This document shows positions 1 through 5,526 of a stretch of DNA of 5,526 nt, in pieces. Where the stretch lies: assembly GCA_021152595.1 (NCBI GenBank), contig JAGKVC010000193.1, positions 1 through 5,526 on the forward strand. Direction: 5' to 3'. The translations under genes and the position numbers were made by a program. The first letter of the stretch is position 1. The number at the start of each line of letters is the position of its first letter. Origin of the DNA: Clostridia bacterium (GTDB lineage Bacteria > Bacillota > Clostridia > Oscillospirales > Ruminococcaceae). The notes beneath the pieces were generated by a model. The model had not been told where the DNA came from. It searched no databases and saw nothing but the letters and a program-made list of their open reading frames with translations.

Positions 1-1988
1 ATGTCGCAGACAGCTCACAGAATTCCGCGCTTGCAAGCTGCAAGATCGAATCGGTGCATATTGACTATGTCGCAGCGAAAAATAAGGTTGTCGTCTGGGC
101 ACACTGGGAGCAGCCGGACGGCTACAAGGACGGCAAGGCGCTCGTCATCACCGGAACACCGGGCGGCAGCTTCACCGTTCATCATGTTTACAATCCGCTC
201 GATATTCAGGTGCGTGATATGGCGATCTTCTTTGACGACGACAGCACCGGTTATCTGATTGCTGCCGCGAACAAAAGCGGCGAGGGCGCGAATAAAACCA
301 TGTATATCTTCCAGATGAATGAGGATTACAGCGGTGTCACGCGCGTGGTCAAAACGCTGTTTGACGATCAGTACCGCGAATTCCCGAATCTGATCAAGCG
401 GAACGGCTATTATTTCCTGTTTACCTCGCAGGCGGCAGGCTGGTATCCGAGCAGCGGTGCCTATGCGGTAACGGATAACATCGCCGGAACATGGAGCGGT
501 CTGCGCAGCATCGGAAACAGCTCGACGTTTTCCTCGCAGTCCGGCTGGATTGTCAATTTACAGGATCGCAATTATCTGATGCATGCATATCGCTGGCTGC
601 GCGGTTCATCGACAAGCGGCACGACGCTCTGTCCGCTGTATTTTGACAACGGCTTTGCGTTCTATGATTACTGCCCGTACTTCAAATACAACACCTCGAC
701 CGGTGATCTCTATCCGGTACAGCAGGGCAGACTGCTTTCACAGGACATGCCGGCGACTGCTTCTATTGCTGCGAAATCCGGTGATTCTGCGGCGAAAGCA
801 GTAGACGGCTCCTATCAGTCCGCGTTTACGGCAATCGGCGATTCCAAAAAATGGCCGTTCTATTTGCAGGTCGATTTGGAGCAGGTCTGCGAACTTGGCA
901 ATATTCAGACATCGTGGTACATCTGCAAGGGATCTGAGGGATATTATACCTACACTGTCGAAGGCAGTCTGGACGGAGAGAACTGGACGAAGCTCCTCGA
1001 CCGCACCGATACGAACAATGATGCAATCGCGAAAACCTACGGCTTCAACAGTGATATGCTGAGCGGTAAGGCACGGTATGTCCGGCTGAATGTGAAAAAC
1101 GCAACGCTTCAGAATAATCCGACGAATAACTGGTATACGCCGACGGTCTACGAGATGAAGATTTTTGGTACGCCGGTGCAGGCCGCGGATGCGCCGAAAC
1201 CGATTGCGGCATTTGATTTTGAATCCGTCTCGCAGGGAAAGGTGAAGGATATCACGGGAAACGGCAATGACCTGACGCTGACCGGCAATCTGCCTGTGCG
1301 TGCGGAGGGTTCCGACGGCAACAGTCTGTTTTTTGACGGAGACGCATCGAATTATGCATCCCTGCCGGACGGCTTGCTGGACGGCTGCCGTGATTACACG
1401 ATCTGCATGGATGTCAAGTCAAGCTCGACAGGTGATTTCTTCACATTCGCGCTCGGTCAGGATCAGAATAAATATGCATTTTTCAAGGTCGCGGACGATC
1501 ATTTCCGCTTCCAGACTACGGTTGATACATGGCGCGGCGAGACCGGCATGCGGTATGATTCCGACAACACCGGCTGGAACAGCTATGTGCTTTCGGTCAA
1601 CGGCGCGACGGCACGGCTTTATAAAAACGGTGTTCTCGTCAAGCAGACAACCGATCTGACGACGATGCCCGCGGATATGGGAAGCAAAATGCATGTCTAT
1701 CTCGGAAAGAGCTTTTATAAGGAGAATGTCGGGTTCAGCGGTGCGATTGATAATGTGAAGATCTACTGTACAGCACTGACGCAGGCGGAAATTGCAGGGG
1801 AGCAGCCGAAAGATCTGCGAGGCGATGTCAATGCGGACGGTGCAGTGAATAAGTCGGATGTTGCTGCGCTGCAAAAATATCTGCTGACATCCGGTACGCT
1901 GAAAGCATGGCAGCAGGGTGACCTGAACGGCGACGGAATTCTCTCATCCGCCGACCTGACGCTCCTGAAACGAATCATTCTCGGATAA
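1..1988 (+). CDS. Dockerin-bearing modular GH43 glycosidase (5' partial), GH43-CBM32-LamG-dockerin
   Basis: This is a secreted polysaccharide-degrading enzyme, probably held on a cell-surface scaffold by its dockerin. The reading frame is open from position 3 with no stop or clear start, so the N-terminus (signal peptide and first part of the catalytic domain) lies outside the window. Residues here are numbered from the GTG at 54, which is probably internal because coding-like sequence (CKIES) precedes it and no ribosome binding site is seen. Residues 1 to about 228 look like GH43: HWE (E19), VRDMAIFFDDD (D55), YREFPNLIKRNGYYFL (E109), GWYPS and SSQS (Q162). This set resembles exo-beta-1,3-galactanases (GH43_24-like), in which Glu, Asp, Glu and an active-site Gln occupy comparable places. 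The residue assignment and substrate are inferred. Residues about 232-375 are an F5/8 type C (CBM32-like) domain, 383-575 a LamG-like fold, and 588-644 a type I dockerin. The TAA stop is followed at once by a terminator. GH43 is well supported; the subfamily is tentative. Confidence 0.85.
   Translation, partial: VADSSQNSALASCKIESVHIDYVAAKNKVVVWAHWEQPDGYKDGKALVITGTPGGSFTVHHVYNPLDIQVRDMAIFFDDDSTGYLIAAANKSGEGANKTMYIFQMNEDYSGVTRVVKTLFDDQYREFPNLIKRNGYYFLFTSQAAGWYPSSGAYAVTDNIAGTWSGLRSIGNSSTFSSQSGWIVNLQDRNYLMHAYRWLRGSSTSGTTLCPLYFDNGFAFYDYCPYFKYNTSTGDLYPVQQGRLLSQDMPATASIAAKSGDSAAKAVDGSYQSAFTAIGDSKKWPFYLQVDLEQVCELGNIQTSWYICKGSEGYYTYTVEGSLDGENWTKLLDRTDTNNDAIAKTYGFNSDMLSGKARYVRLNVKNATLQNNPTNNWYTPTVYEMKIFGTPVQAADAPKPIAAFDFESVSQGKVKDITGNGNDLTLTGNLPVRAEGSDGNSLFFDGDASNYASLPDGLLDGCRDYTICMDVKSSSTGDFFTFALGQDQNKYAFFKVADDHFRFQTTVDTWRGETGMRYDSDNTGWNSYVLSVNGATARLYKNGVLVKQTTDLTTMPADMGSKMHVYLGKSFYKENVGFSGAIDNVKIYCTALTQAEIAGEQPKDLRGDVNADGAVNKSDVAALQKYLLTSGTLKAWQQGDLNGDGILSSADLTLLKRIILG
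747..1178 (+). other. F5/8 type C (discoidin/CBM32-like) domain
   Basis: Residues about 232-375 (numbering from position 54) show the usual F5/8C pattern. It opens with alternating Ala/Ser and AVDGSYQSAFTA, followed by WPFYLQVDLEQVCELGNIQ (the 'L.vDLg....i..i' strand), then YTVEGSLDGENWTKL, and ends with ARYVRLNV and YEMKIFG. Such domains usually bind terminal galactose or related sugars on glycans. That would fit a galactan-directed catalytic domain, but the ligand here is inferred. The boundaries are approximate. Confidence 0.8.
1200..1778 (+). other. LamG-like concanavalin A-type domain
   Basis: Residues about 383-575 have the marks of a Laminin_G_3 type jelly roll. There is an opening IAAFDFE strand, then DITGNGNDLTLTGN, a SLFFDGDASNYASLP strand, YTICMDVKSSS, WNSYVLSVNGATARLYKNG, and a closing FSGAIDNVKIYCTALTQAEI. 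This is the standard ending in which the domain finishes with '.G.ID.v.iy..aLt..ei'. It is probably a carbohydrate-binding or spacer module; no ligand can be read from it. Confidence 0.8.
1815..1985 (+). other. Type I dockerin domain, two calcium-binding repeats
   Basis: Residues 588-644 hold two EF-hand-like repeats: GDVNADGAVNKSDVAALQKYL and GDLNGDGILSSADLTLLKRIIL. Calcium ligands are at D591, N593, D595 and D602 in the first loop and D623, N625, D627 and D634 in the second. Each loop is followed by a short amphipathic helix. Dockerins bind cohesins on scaffoldin proteins, so the enzyme is probably part of a cellulosome-like complex. Loop positions 10-11 are Lys-Ser in repeat 1 but Ser-Ala in repeat 2, so the two faces are not alike. 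The protein ends two residues after the second helix core. Confidence 0.95.
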
Positions 1989-1990
1989 CG

Positions 1991-2029
1991 AAAACAGCCG
2001 CAGGACTCCGGTTCTGCGGCTGTTTTTTT
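1991..2029 (+). terminator. Intrinsic terminator of the glycosidase gene
   Basis: AACAGCCGCAG at 1993-2003 pairs perfectly with CTGCGGCTGTT at 2014-2024 around a 10-nt loop. A run of seven T (2023-2029) follows directly. The hairpin starts only a few bases after the TAA stop at 1986-1988. The GC-rich stem plus T-tract is a textbook Rho-independent terminator and separates the enzyme gene from the transporter operon. Confidence 0.93.
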
Positions 2030-2101
2030 CAGGATGTATCGAAAATCTTTGGACGATAATGAAGCCGGATTGTGCATTCAGCCAATGATACAAGTGAATT
2101 C

Positions 2102-2130
2102 TTGCAATTCAAATCCGTACATGCTATAAT
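2102..2130 (+). promoter_or_regulatory. Sigma-A type promoter of the ABC transporter operon (extended -10)
   Basis: TTGCAA at 2102-2107 (4 of 6 to TTGACA) is separated by exactly 17 bp from a perfect TATAAT at 2125-2130. A TG at 2122-2123 makes it an extended -10 element. Transcription would start at about 2137, about 66 nt upstream of the ATG. This is the best promoter in the gap and the only one with both elements well spaced. Confidence 0.75.
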
Positions 2131-2135
2131 ACGTC

Positions 2136-2156
2136 TATATACTATAATAGTATATA
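2136..2156. promoter_or_regulatory. Perfect 21-bp palindrome over the predicted start site, candidate operator
   Basis: The arm TATATACTAT (2136-2145) and its exact reverse complement ATAGTATATA (2147-2156) flank a single central A. The palindrome begins at the predicted +1 of the operon promoter, where a bound repressor would block transcription. The size and two-fold symmetry suit a dimeric winged-helix or HTH repressor such as a GntR/YtrA, MarR or PadR type. Which protein binds is unknown. As RNA the hairpin would be weak, since it is nearly all A-U pairs with almost no loop, so a DNA role is more likely. Confidence 0.55.
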
Positions 2157-2202
2157 AAGAACAGGTGCTGGATCAATTTAGAATACAGAAAGAGAGAGAA
2201 AA

Positions 2203-3204
2203 ATGTCAGCAATTATAGAAATCAAACATGTTACAAAAGAATTCAAGGTCCTCAACCGGCGCGAGGGCTTGAAAGGTAGTATCCGCGATTTGTTTTCGCG
2301 TGATTACAAAACTGTCCGTGCGGTCGATGATATTTCCATGTCGATTGAACAGGGCGAGATTGTCGGCTATCTCGGACCGAACGGCGCCGGGAAATCGACC
2401 ACGATCAAAATGATGACCGGCGTTCTGGAACCGACATCCGGCGAGATTCTGGTCGGAGGAAATGTGCCGTACCGCAACCGCACGAAAAATGCGCAGGAGA
2501 TCGGCGTTGTTTTCGGACAGCGGACGCAGCTCTGGTGGGCGCTGCCGCTGATCGAATCGTTCCGGATTCTCAAGGATATCTACCAGATCTCCGATGCGGA
2601 TTACGATGAAATGCTGAAGCTGTATCAGTCGCTTGTTGATATCGAGCCGCTGCTGCACAAGCCTGTCCGTCAGATGTCACTCGGTCAGCGAACGCTTAGC
2701 GATATTCTCGCCGCATTTCTGCACAATCCGAAGATCGTTTTTCTGGATGAGCCGACGATCGGTCTGGATGTCTCCATGAAAGCGAAAATCCGGACACTGA
2801 TCCACGCGCTCAATCAGCAGAAGCATACAACTGTTATTCTGACCACGCATGATATGGGCGATGTTGACGCACTCTGTCAGCGAATCGTGATCATTGACAA
2901 GGGCAAAATGCTTTATGACAATGATATTTCGCATCTGAAACAGTTTTTCGGCTCGTACCGCACGCTGAAAATCCGCATCAAGGGCGATCTCAAGCAGTAT
3001 GCCGAAGAGATCACGGAGAAGCTGCCGCGATGTTCCGTTTCCGCAGATGATGAATGGATTTCCGTTCTGGTTGATGAGTCGCAGACAACCGTGATGCAGG
3101 TTCTCAGTGAACTGCAAAAAGATTATAAAATCCGTGATATGCAGCTCGAGGAAATCTCAACCGAGGAGGTCATTAAGAAGATCTACGAGGAGGGTGTGAA
3201 ATGA
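2203..3204 (+). CDS. ABC-2 type exporter, ATP-binding protein (COG4586 type)
   Basis: This is the cytoplasmic ATPase subunit that powers the two membrane proteins encoded next to it. The nucleotide-binding domain is complete: Walker A GPNGAGKST (residues 58-66, K64), Q-loop near Q106, signature SLGQR (159-163), Walker B IVFLDEP with D182/E183, D-loop GLD, and switch histidine H216 in TTHD. The signature is SLGQR rather than LSGGQ, which is normal for this exporter family. The 333-residue length and N-terminal FKVLNRREGLKGSIRDLF extension before the core beta strand also match COG4586. Residues from about 250 form a C-terminal accessory region. The ATG has a purine-rich AGAGAGAG stretch just upstream but no strong AGGAGG. 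Its stop overlaps the next gene's start in ATGA, so translation is coupled. The substrate is unknown; relatives have been linked to drug or viologen export, and this is family knowledge only. Confidence 0.93.
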   Translation: MSAIIEIKHVTKEFKVLNRREGLKGSIRDLFSRDYKTVRAVDDISMSIEQGEIVGYLGPNGAGKSTTIKMMTGVLEPTSGEILVGGNVPYRNRTKNAQEIGVVFGQRTQLWWALPLIESFRILKDIYQISDADYDEMLKLYQSLVDIEPLLHKPVRQMSLGQRTLSDILAAFLHNPKIVFLDEPTIGLDVSMKAKIRTLIHALNQQKHTTVILTTHDMGDVDALCQRIVIIDKGKMLYDNDISHLKQFFGSYRTLKIRIKGDLKQYAEEITEKLPRCSVSADDEWISVLVDESQTTVMQVLSELQKDYKIRDMQLEEISTEEVIKKIYEEGVK

Positions 3205-4004
3205 ACCTGAAAAAGTATCTCACCCTGACGCGCGCCGGAATCATTGAGGCACTGCAATTCCGGCTCTCGTTTCTGATCCTTGTTGCAGGTAATCTGCTGT
3301 ACCTGATTGTGACGTATTTCCTTTGGAAAGCGATCTATGCATCCGTCGAGACGGATACGGTCAACGGCATGACCTTCACGGATACGCTGATTTATCTGGT
3401 ACTCGCAACTGCGCTCTACGGCTTTCTGGAAATGTATCTGGTCTGGGAGATCGGGCGGAACATACAGTCTGGCAAGATTGTCTTAGATTTGCTCAAACCG
3501 ATGCCGTACAGGCGGTATTTGTTCTGGTCGTATTCCGGCTCGTTTGTGACGCAGTTTTTCTTCACATTCCTGCCGACATTCATTGTTGTGTCGGTTGTGA
3601 CGCACGGCGCGATTCCGCTTGGCATCAATCTTATATGGTTTGCGGTCTCTGTCGTGCTGGCTGTCGTGATCAATTTCAGCATTGATTATATTATCGGAAC
3701 GGTCTGCCTGTATACCGAGTCAATCTGGGGCATCAATATCATAAAGCAGGTGGTTGTACTGCTGCTTTCCGGCGCAACGATTCCGCTCGCGTTCTTTCCG
3801 GATAATCTGCGGACTGTCGTGCATTTTCTGCCGTTCCAGTCGATCTACAATGCACCGCTTTCGCTTCTGCTGCATGCAAATCCGGACTGGCAGACGGTCT
3901 GCTCGACACTTGGGCTTCAGCTTTTCTGGGCGGCAGCCTTGACTTTGATCAGTGCCGCATTCTGGAACCGCTCGCTGCGGCAGATTACGGTGAACGGAGG
4001 CTGA
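3201..4004 (+). CDS. ABC-2 type exporter, permease subunit 1 (COG4587 / ABC2_membrane_6 type)
   Basis: This is an integral membrane subunit of 267 residues forming half of the export channel. Six hydrophobic segments are visible at roughly 21-45, 60-82, 112-134, 139-165, 178-199 and 232-254. After the second helix comes the cytoplasmic stretch GKIVLDLLKPMPYRRYL (91-107), the family's characteristic 'G.i.ldLlrP' coupling region. The ATG at 3201 overlaps the ATPase stop by four bases and follows AGGAGGG (3188-3194) at good spacing, which supports this start. It pairs with the ATPase upstream and the second, unlike permease downstream, so the exporter is probably a heterodimer of membrane subunits. 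There is no signal peptide and no substrate-binding protein gene, which agrees with export rather than uptake. Confidence 0.9.
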   Translation: MNLKKYLTLTRAGIIEALQFRLSFLILVAGNLLYLIVTYFLWKAIYASVETDTVNGMTFTDTLIYLVLATALYGFLEMYLVWEIGRNIQSGKIVLDLLKPMPYRRYLFWSYSGSFVTQFFFTFLPTFIVVSVVTHGAIPLGINLIWFAVSVVLAVVINFSIDYIIGTVCLYTESIWGINIIKQVVVLLLSGATIPLAFFPDNLRTVVHFLPFQSIYNAPLSLLLHANPDWQTVCSTLGLQLFWAAALTLISAAFWNRSLRQITVNGG

Positions 4005-4008
4005 TGAT

Positions 4009-4812
4009 ATGACACAGAAAGGATTACGTTTTTATCTTCGTATCTACGGGAAAATTCTCGCACAGGATCTCAAGAGCAAAATGAGCTACCGCGCCGATTT
4101 TATCATCTCAACAATCGGTATGATCTGCACGAATATCGCGGGCTTTATCAGCTTCTGGATTCTGTTCAGCCGCTTCCCGTCGATCAACGGCTGGGGATAC
4201 TACGAAATACTGTTCCTGTACGGTTTTTCGCTTGTCTCCCTGACACCTGTACAGTGCTTCTTTGATAACAACTGGAGCCTGCGGCAATATGTCTATTCCG
4301 GCGACTTCATCAAATACTGCTTCCGGCCGATTAACCTGTTCTTTTATTTTCAGTCCGAAGTATTTGATGTCAAGGGATTGGGCCAGCTTGCCTTCGGTCT
4401 CGGTACACTGATCTATGCATGGGTGAAGCTCGGACTCGGCTTCTCCGTGCTGATGATCCTCAAGATGATCGTGTTCCTGCTGACTGCTTCGCTGATTATG
4501 ATTGCATTGCAAAACGCAGCAGCAGCGACGTGTTTCTGGATTCAGAACTCCTTTTATGTGCTGGATCTGGTCATGCGCTTCAAGGATTACGCAAAGTATC
4601 CGATCACGATTTTCAATTCCGTTTTCCGGTTTATTTTCACCTTTGTGATCCCGATTGCATTCATCGCATATTATCCGAGCCTTGTGATCCTGCGGCCGGA
4701 TGCGGTGCCTGTTCTCTCGTGGATCTCGCCGGTGATCGGGCTTGTTTTCTTCTGGCTGAGCTACCGCTTCTGGATGTTCGGCGCGCTGAAATACAGCGGA
4801 ACAGGCTCCTGA
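4009..4812 (+). CDS. ABC-2 type exporter, permease subunit 2 (COG3694 type)
   Basis: This is the second membrane subunit, also 267 residues but not a simple duplicate of the first. Hydrophobic segments lie at about 29-54, 65-85, 122-138, 144-168, 205-225 and 236-257. Family hallmarks are GWGYYEILFLYG (61-72), the cytoplasmic SGDFIKYCFRPIN (97-109), FDVKGLGQL (119-127) and the YPITIFNSVFRFIFTFVIP stretch (197-215) before the penultimate helix. The ATG lies four bases after the previous stop and 8 bp after GGAGG (3996-4000). The nearby ATG at 4004 is followed at once by a stop and can be dismissed. It is the last gene of the operon; a hairpin lies about 50 bp after its TGA. Confidence 0.9.
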   Translation: MTQKGLRFYLRIYGKILAQDLKSKMSYRADFIISTIGMICTNIAGFISFWILFSRFPSINGWGYYEILFLYGFSLVSLTPVQCFFDNNWSLRQYVYSGDFIKYCFRPINLFFYFQSEVFDVKGLGQLAFGLGTLIYAWVKLGLGFSVLMILKMIVFLLTASLIMIALQNAAAATCFWIQNSFYVLDLVMRFKDYAKYPITIFNSVFRFIFTFVIPIAFIAYYPSLVILRPDAVPVLSWISPVIGLVFFWLSYRFWMFGALKYSGTGS

Positions 4813-4862
4813 AATATCGGAATCGGGCTTCTTAAACAGCTTTACTTGTATCAAAATAGACA

Positions 4863-4898
4863 AAAATCCACATGTATTTGTAAATACATGTGGATTTT
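4863..4898. terminator. Perfect 17-bp inverted repeat after the exporter operon, probable (bidirectional) terminator
   Basis: AAAATCCACATGTATTT (4863-4879) and its exact reverse complement (4882-4898) are separated by only GT. In RNA the stem would close with a small loop of about four bases. The outer A/T bases give TTTT on the 3' side of either strand, and T-rich sequence continues to 4920. It lies 50 bp after the exporter's last stop and before the next promoter, so termination is the simplest role. The stem is AT-rich and the T-tract is broken (TTTTCTATT), so efficiency is uncertain. The inner ACATGTATTT also makes it a possible protein-binding site. Confidence 0.6.
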
Positions 4899-4921
4899 CT
4901 ATTATTTCTGCGTTTTTTCTG

Positions 4922-4950
4922 TTGATTTTTATTTGATTTGCACGTATAAT
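4922..4950 (+). promoter_or_regulatory. Sigma-A type promoter of the regulator gene
   Basis: TTGATT (4922-4927, 4 of 6 to TTGACA) and a perfect TATAAT (4945-4950) are spaced by exactly 17 bp. The predicted start is about 4957. This gives a leader of nearly 100 nt before the ATG at 5055. The surrounding sequence is AT-rich compared with the coding regions. Confidence 0.7.
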
Positions 4951-4959
4951 ATAGGTAAG

Positions 4960-5030
4960 ATGTATTGGAACTTGTATCGTACAGACACCCCGTCGGTCAT
5001 TCCAAGGCACAAACGATATCAGAAATACAT
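4960..5030 (+). promoter_or_regulatory. Leader of the regulator gene: possible stem-loop or paired operator boxes
   Basis: ATGTATT (4960-4966) can pair with AATACAT (5024-5030). Just inside, CTTGTATCGT (4971-4980) can pair with ACGATATCAG (5013-5022), with eight Watson-Crick pairs, one G-U and one mismatch. This would enclose almost the whole 5' leader between the start site and the AGGAGG at 5044-5049. Read as DNA, the same inner arms are two inverted boxes centred 42 bp apart. The left one contains TGTA-TCG-TACA, which recalls the TTGTACGTACAA type of site bound by AraR regulators. Autoregulation by the encoded protein is a reasonable inference; neither reading is proven. Confidence 0.4.
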
Positions 5031-5054
5031 GCCACATGAAAACAGGAGGATAAT

Positions 5055-5526
5055 ATGGACGGATACAAATATATGGCGATCGTCGAATGGAGCAAGAAAT
5101 ATATCGCATCGAAAAATCTGCATCCGAATGATCGCTTTTTGTCCGAAAACGAGCTCTGCTCCATCCACGGCGTCAGCAGACAGACCGTGCGGCAGGCTTT
5201 GAAATGTCTGGAAGGAGATGATATCATCTGCCGTGTGCGCGGCAGCGGCACCTTTGTCAAGAAAACGGAGGACGCCAAGCTCGAAAAGCCGGCTGCGCTC
5301 AAGAGCGTCGGCGTAATCTCGACCTATTTCAGCGATTACATCTTTCCTCAGATCGTCACCGGCATCGAAAGCGTGCTGAACAAGGCAGGCATTGCGATGC
5401 AGCTTGCAATCACGCATAACCAGGTTCTCGAGGAATCCGAAGCACTGAAAACCATGATTTCCAACGGCGTGCAGGGCTTGATCATTGAGCCTTCCAAGAG
5501 CGCGCTGCCGAATCCGAATATGGAGC
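5055..5526 (+). CDS. AraR-like transcriptional regulator, GntR winged helix plus LacI-type sensor (3' partial)
   Basis: This is a sugar-responsive DNA-binding repressor. The 157 codons present run off the window end. Residues about 5-70 form a GntR winged helix-turn-helix: FLSENELCSIHGVSRQTVRQAL (28-49), then the wing VRGSGTFV (61-68). From residue 84 the LacI/periplasmic-binding-like effector domain begins with SVGVIST, YFSDYIFPQIVTGIESVL and GLIIEPSKSALPNPN. This combination, especially YISDYIFP-like and IIEP.KSALPNPN stretches, is the signature of the AraR group, whose Bacillus member responds to arabinose and represses arabinose genes. Full-length relatives are about 360 residues, so over half is missing. 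The start is fixed by AGGAGGA (5044-5050) at ideal spacing. It has its own promoter and lies downstream of a hairpin. Its ligand is inferred by family only and could be another pentose or galactose. Confidence 0.92.
   Translation, partial: MDGYKYMAIVEWSKKYIASKNLHPNDRFLSENELCSIHGVSRQTVRQALKCLEGDDIICRVRGSGTFVKKTEDAKLEKPAALKSVGVISTYFSDYIFPQIVTGIESVLNKAGIAMQLAITHNQVLEESEALKTMISNGVQGLIIEPSKSALPNPNME

Noticed and set aside
54..56. GTG at 54 as the true start of the glycosidase
   Set aside because: The frame is open upstream to position 3 and the upstream residues (CKIES) fit the GH43 domain, which would otherwise lack its first part. There is no signal peptide and no ribosome binding site.
1..258. 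Open frame starting with ATG at position 1
   Set aside because: It is out of frame with the GH43 coding sequence and gives an Arg/Ser-rich translation with no recognisable domain.
1419..1874. Reverse-strand open frame of 151 codons across the LamG-dockerin region
   Set aside because: It is antisense to well-defined domains, has no start signals and its translation resembles no family.
2143..2148. Second TATAAT inside the palindrome as another promoter
   Set aside because: At 17-bp spacing the upstream hexamer is CATGCT, which is not a -35 element, and no TG extension precedes it. It is better explained as part of the palindrome.
5062..5070. GATACAAAT as a fourth copy of the shared 9-mer
   Set aside because: It differs by one base and lies within the regulator's first codons, where the sequence is explained by coding.
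4108..5109. Long reverse-strand open frame of 333 codons over the second permease and the gap after it
   Set aside because: It is antisense to a gene with clear family motifs, its translation is rich in Arg, Gln, His and Cys with no domain, and it crosses a terminator and a promoter. It is a shadow of the permease's codon pattern.

Overview
The window reads as an accessory-carbohydrate region of an anaerobic gut or rumen Firmicute, most likely a Ruminococcus-type cellulosome or dockerin producer. The evidence is a type I dockerin at the end of a modular glycosidase, an AraR-type GntR/LacI regulator, clear AGGAGG ribosome binding sites, and Firmicute-style TTGNNN/TATAAT promoters in a genome of roughly balanced GC. 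No RNA genes, insertion sequences, CRISPR arrays or broken genes were seen. All five genes are on the + strand.

Positions 1-1988 hold the 3' part of a large extracellular enzyme. It has a glycoside hydrolase family 43 domain (5' end missing, closest in motif to the exo-beta-1,3-galactanase group), then an F5/8 type C (CBM32-like) domain, a LamG-like concanavalin A fold, and a two-repeat dockerin. A strong intrinsic terminator follows at 1991-2029.

Positions 2087-2202 are a compact control region. It has an extended -10 promoter, a perfect 21-bp palindrome lying over the predicted transcription start, and a 9-mer that recurs in two other non-coding places. It drives a tightly packed three-gene operon (2203-4812) for an ABC-2 type exporter: one ATPase and two different six-helix permeases of the COG4586/COG4587/COG3694 type. 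The substrate cannot be read from the sequence.

Positions 4813-5054 contain a 17-bp perfect hairpin (probable terminator), a second promoter, and a leader that can fold into a long stem or carry two inverted operator-like boxes. The last gene (5055 to the window end, 3' open) encodes an AraR-like regulator with a GntR winged helix and a LacI-type sugar-binding domain. A glycosidase for galactan-type side chains beside an AraR-like sugar sensor suggests an arabinogalactan or pectin side-chain locus. The exporter is the piece whose role is unexplained.

The most interesting points are regulatory: the palindrome, the shared 9-mer and the leader structure. No clearly new multi-gene system is evident from the coding regions.
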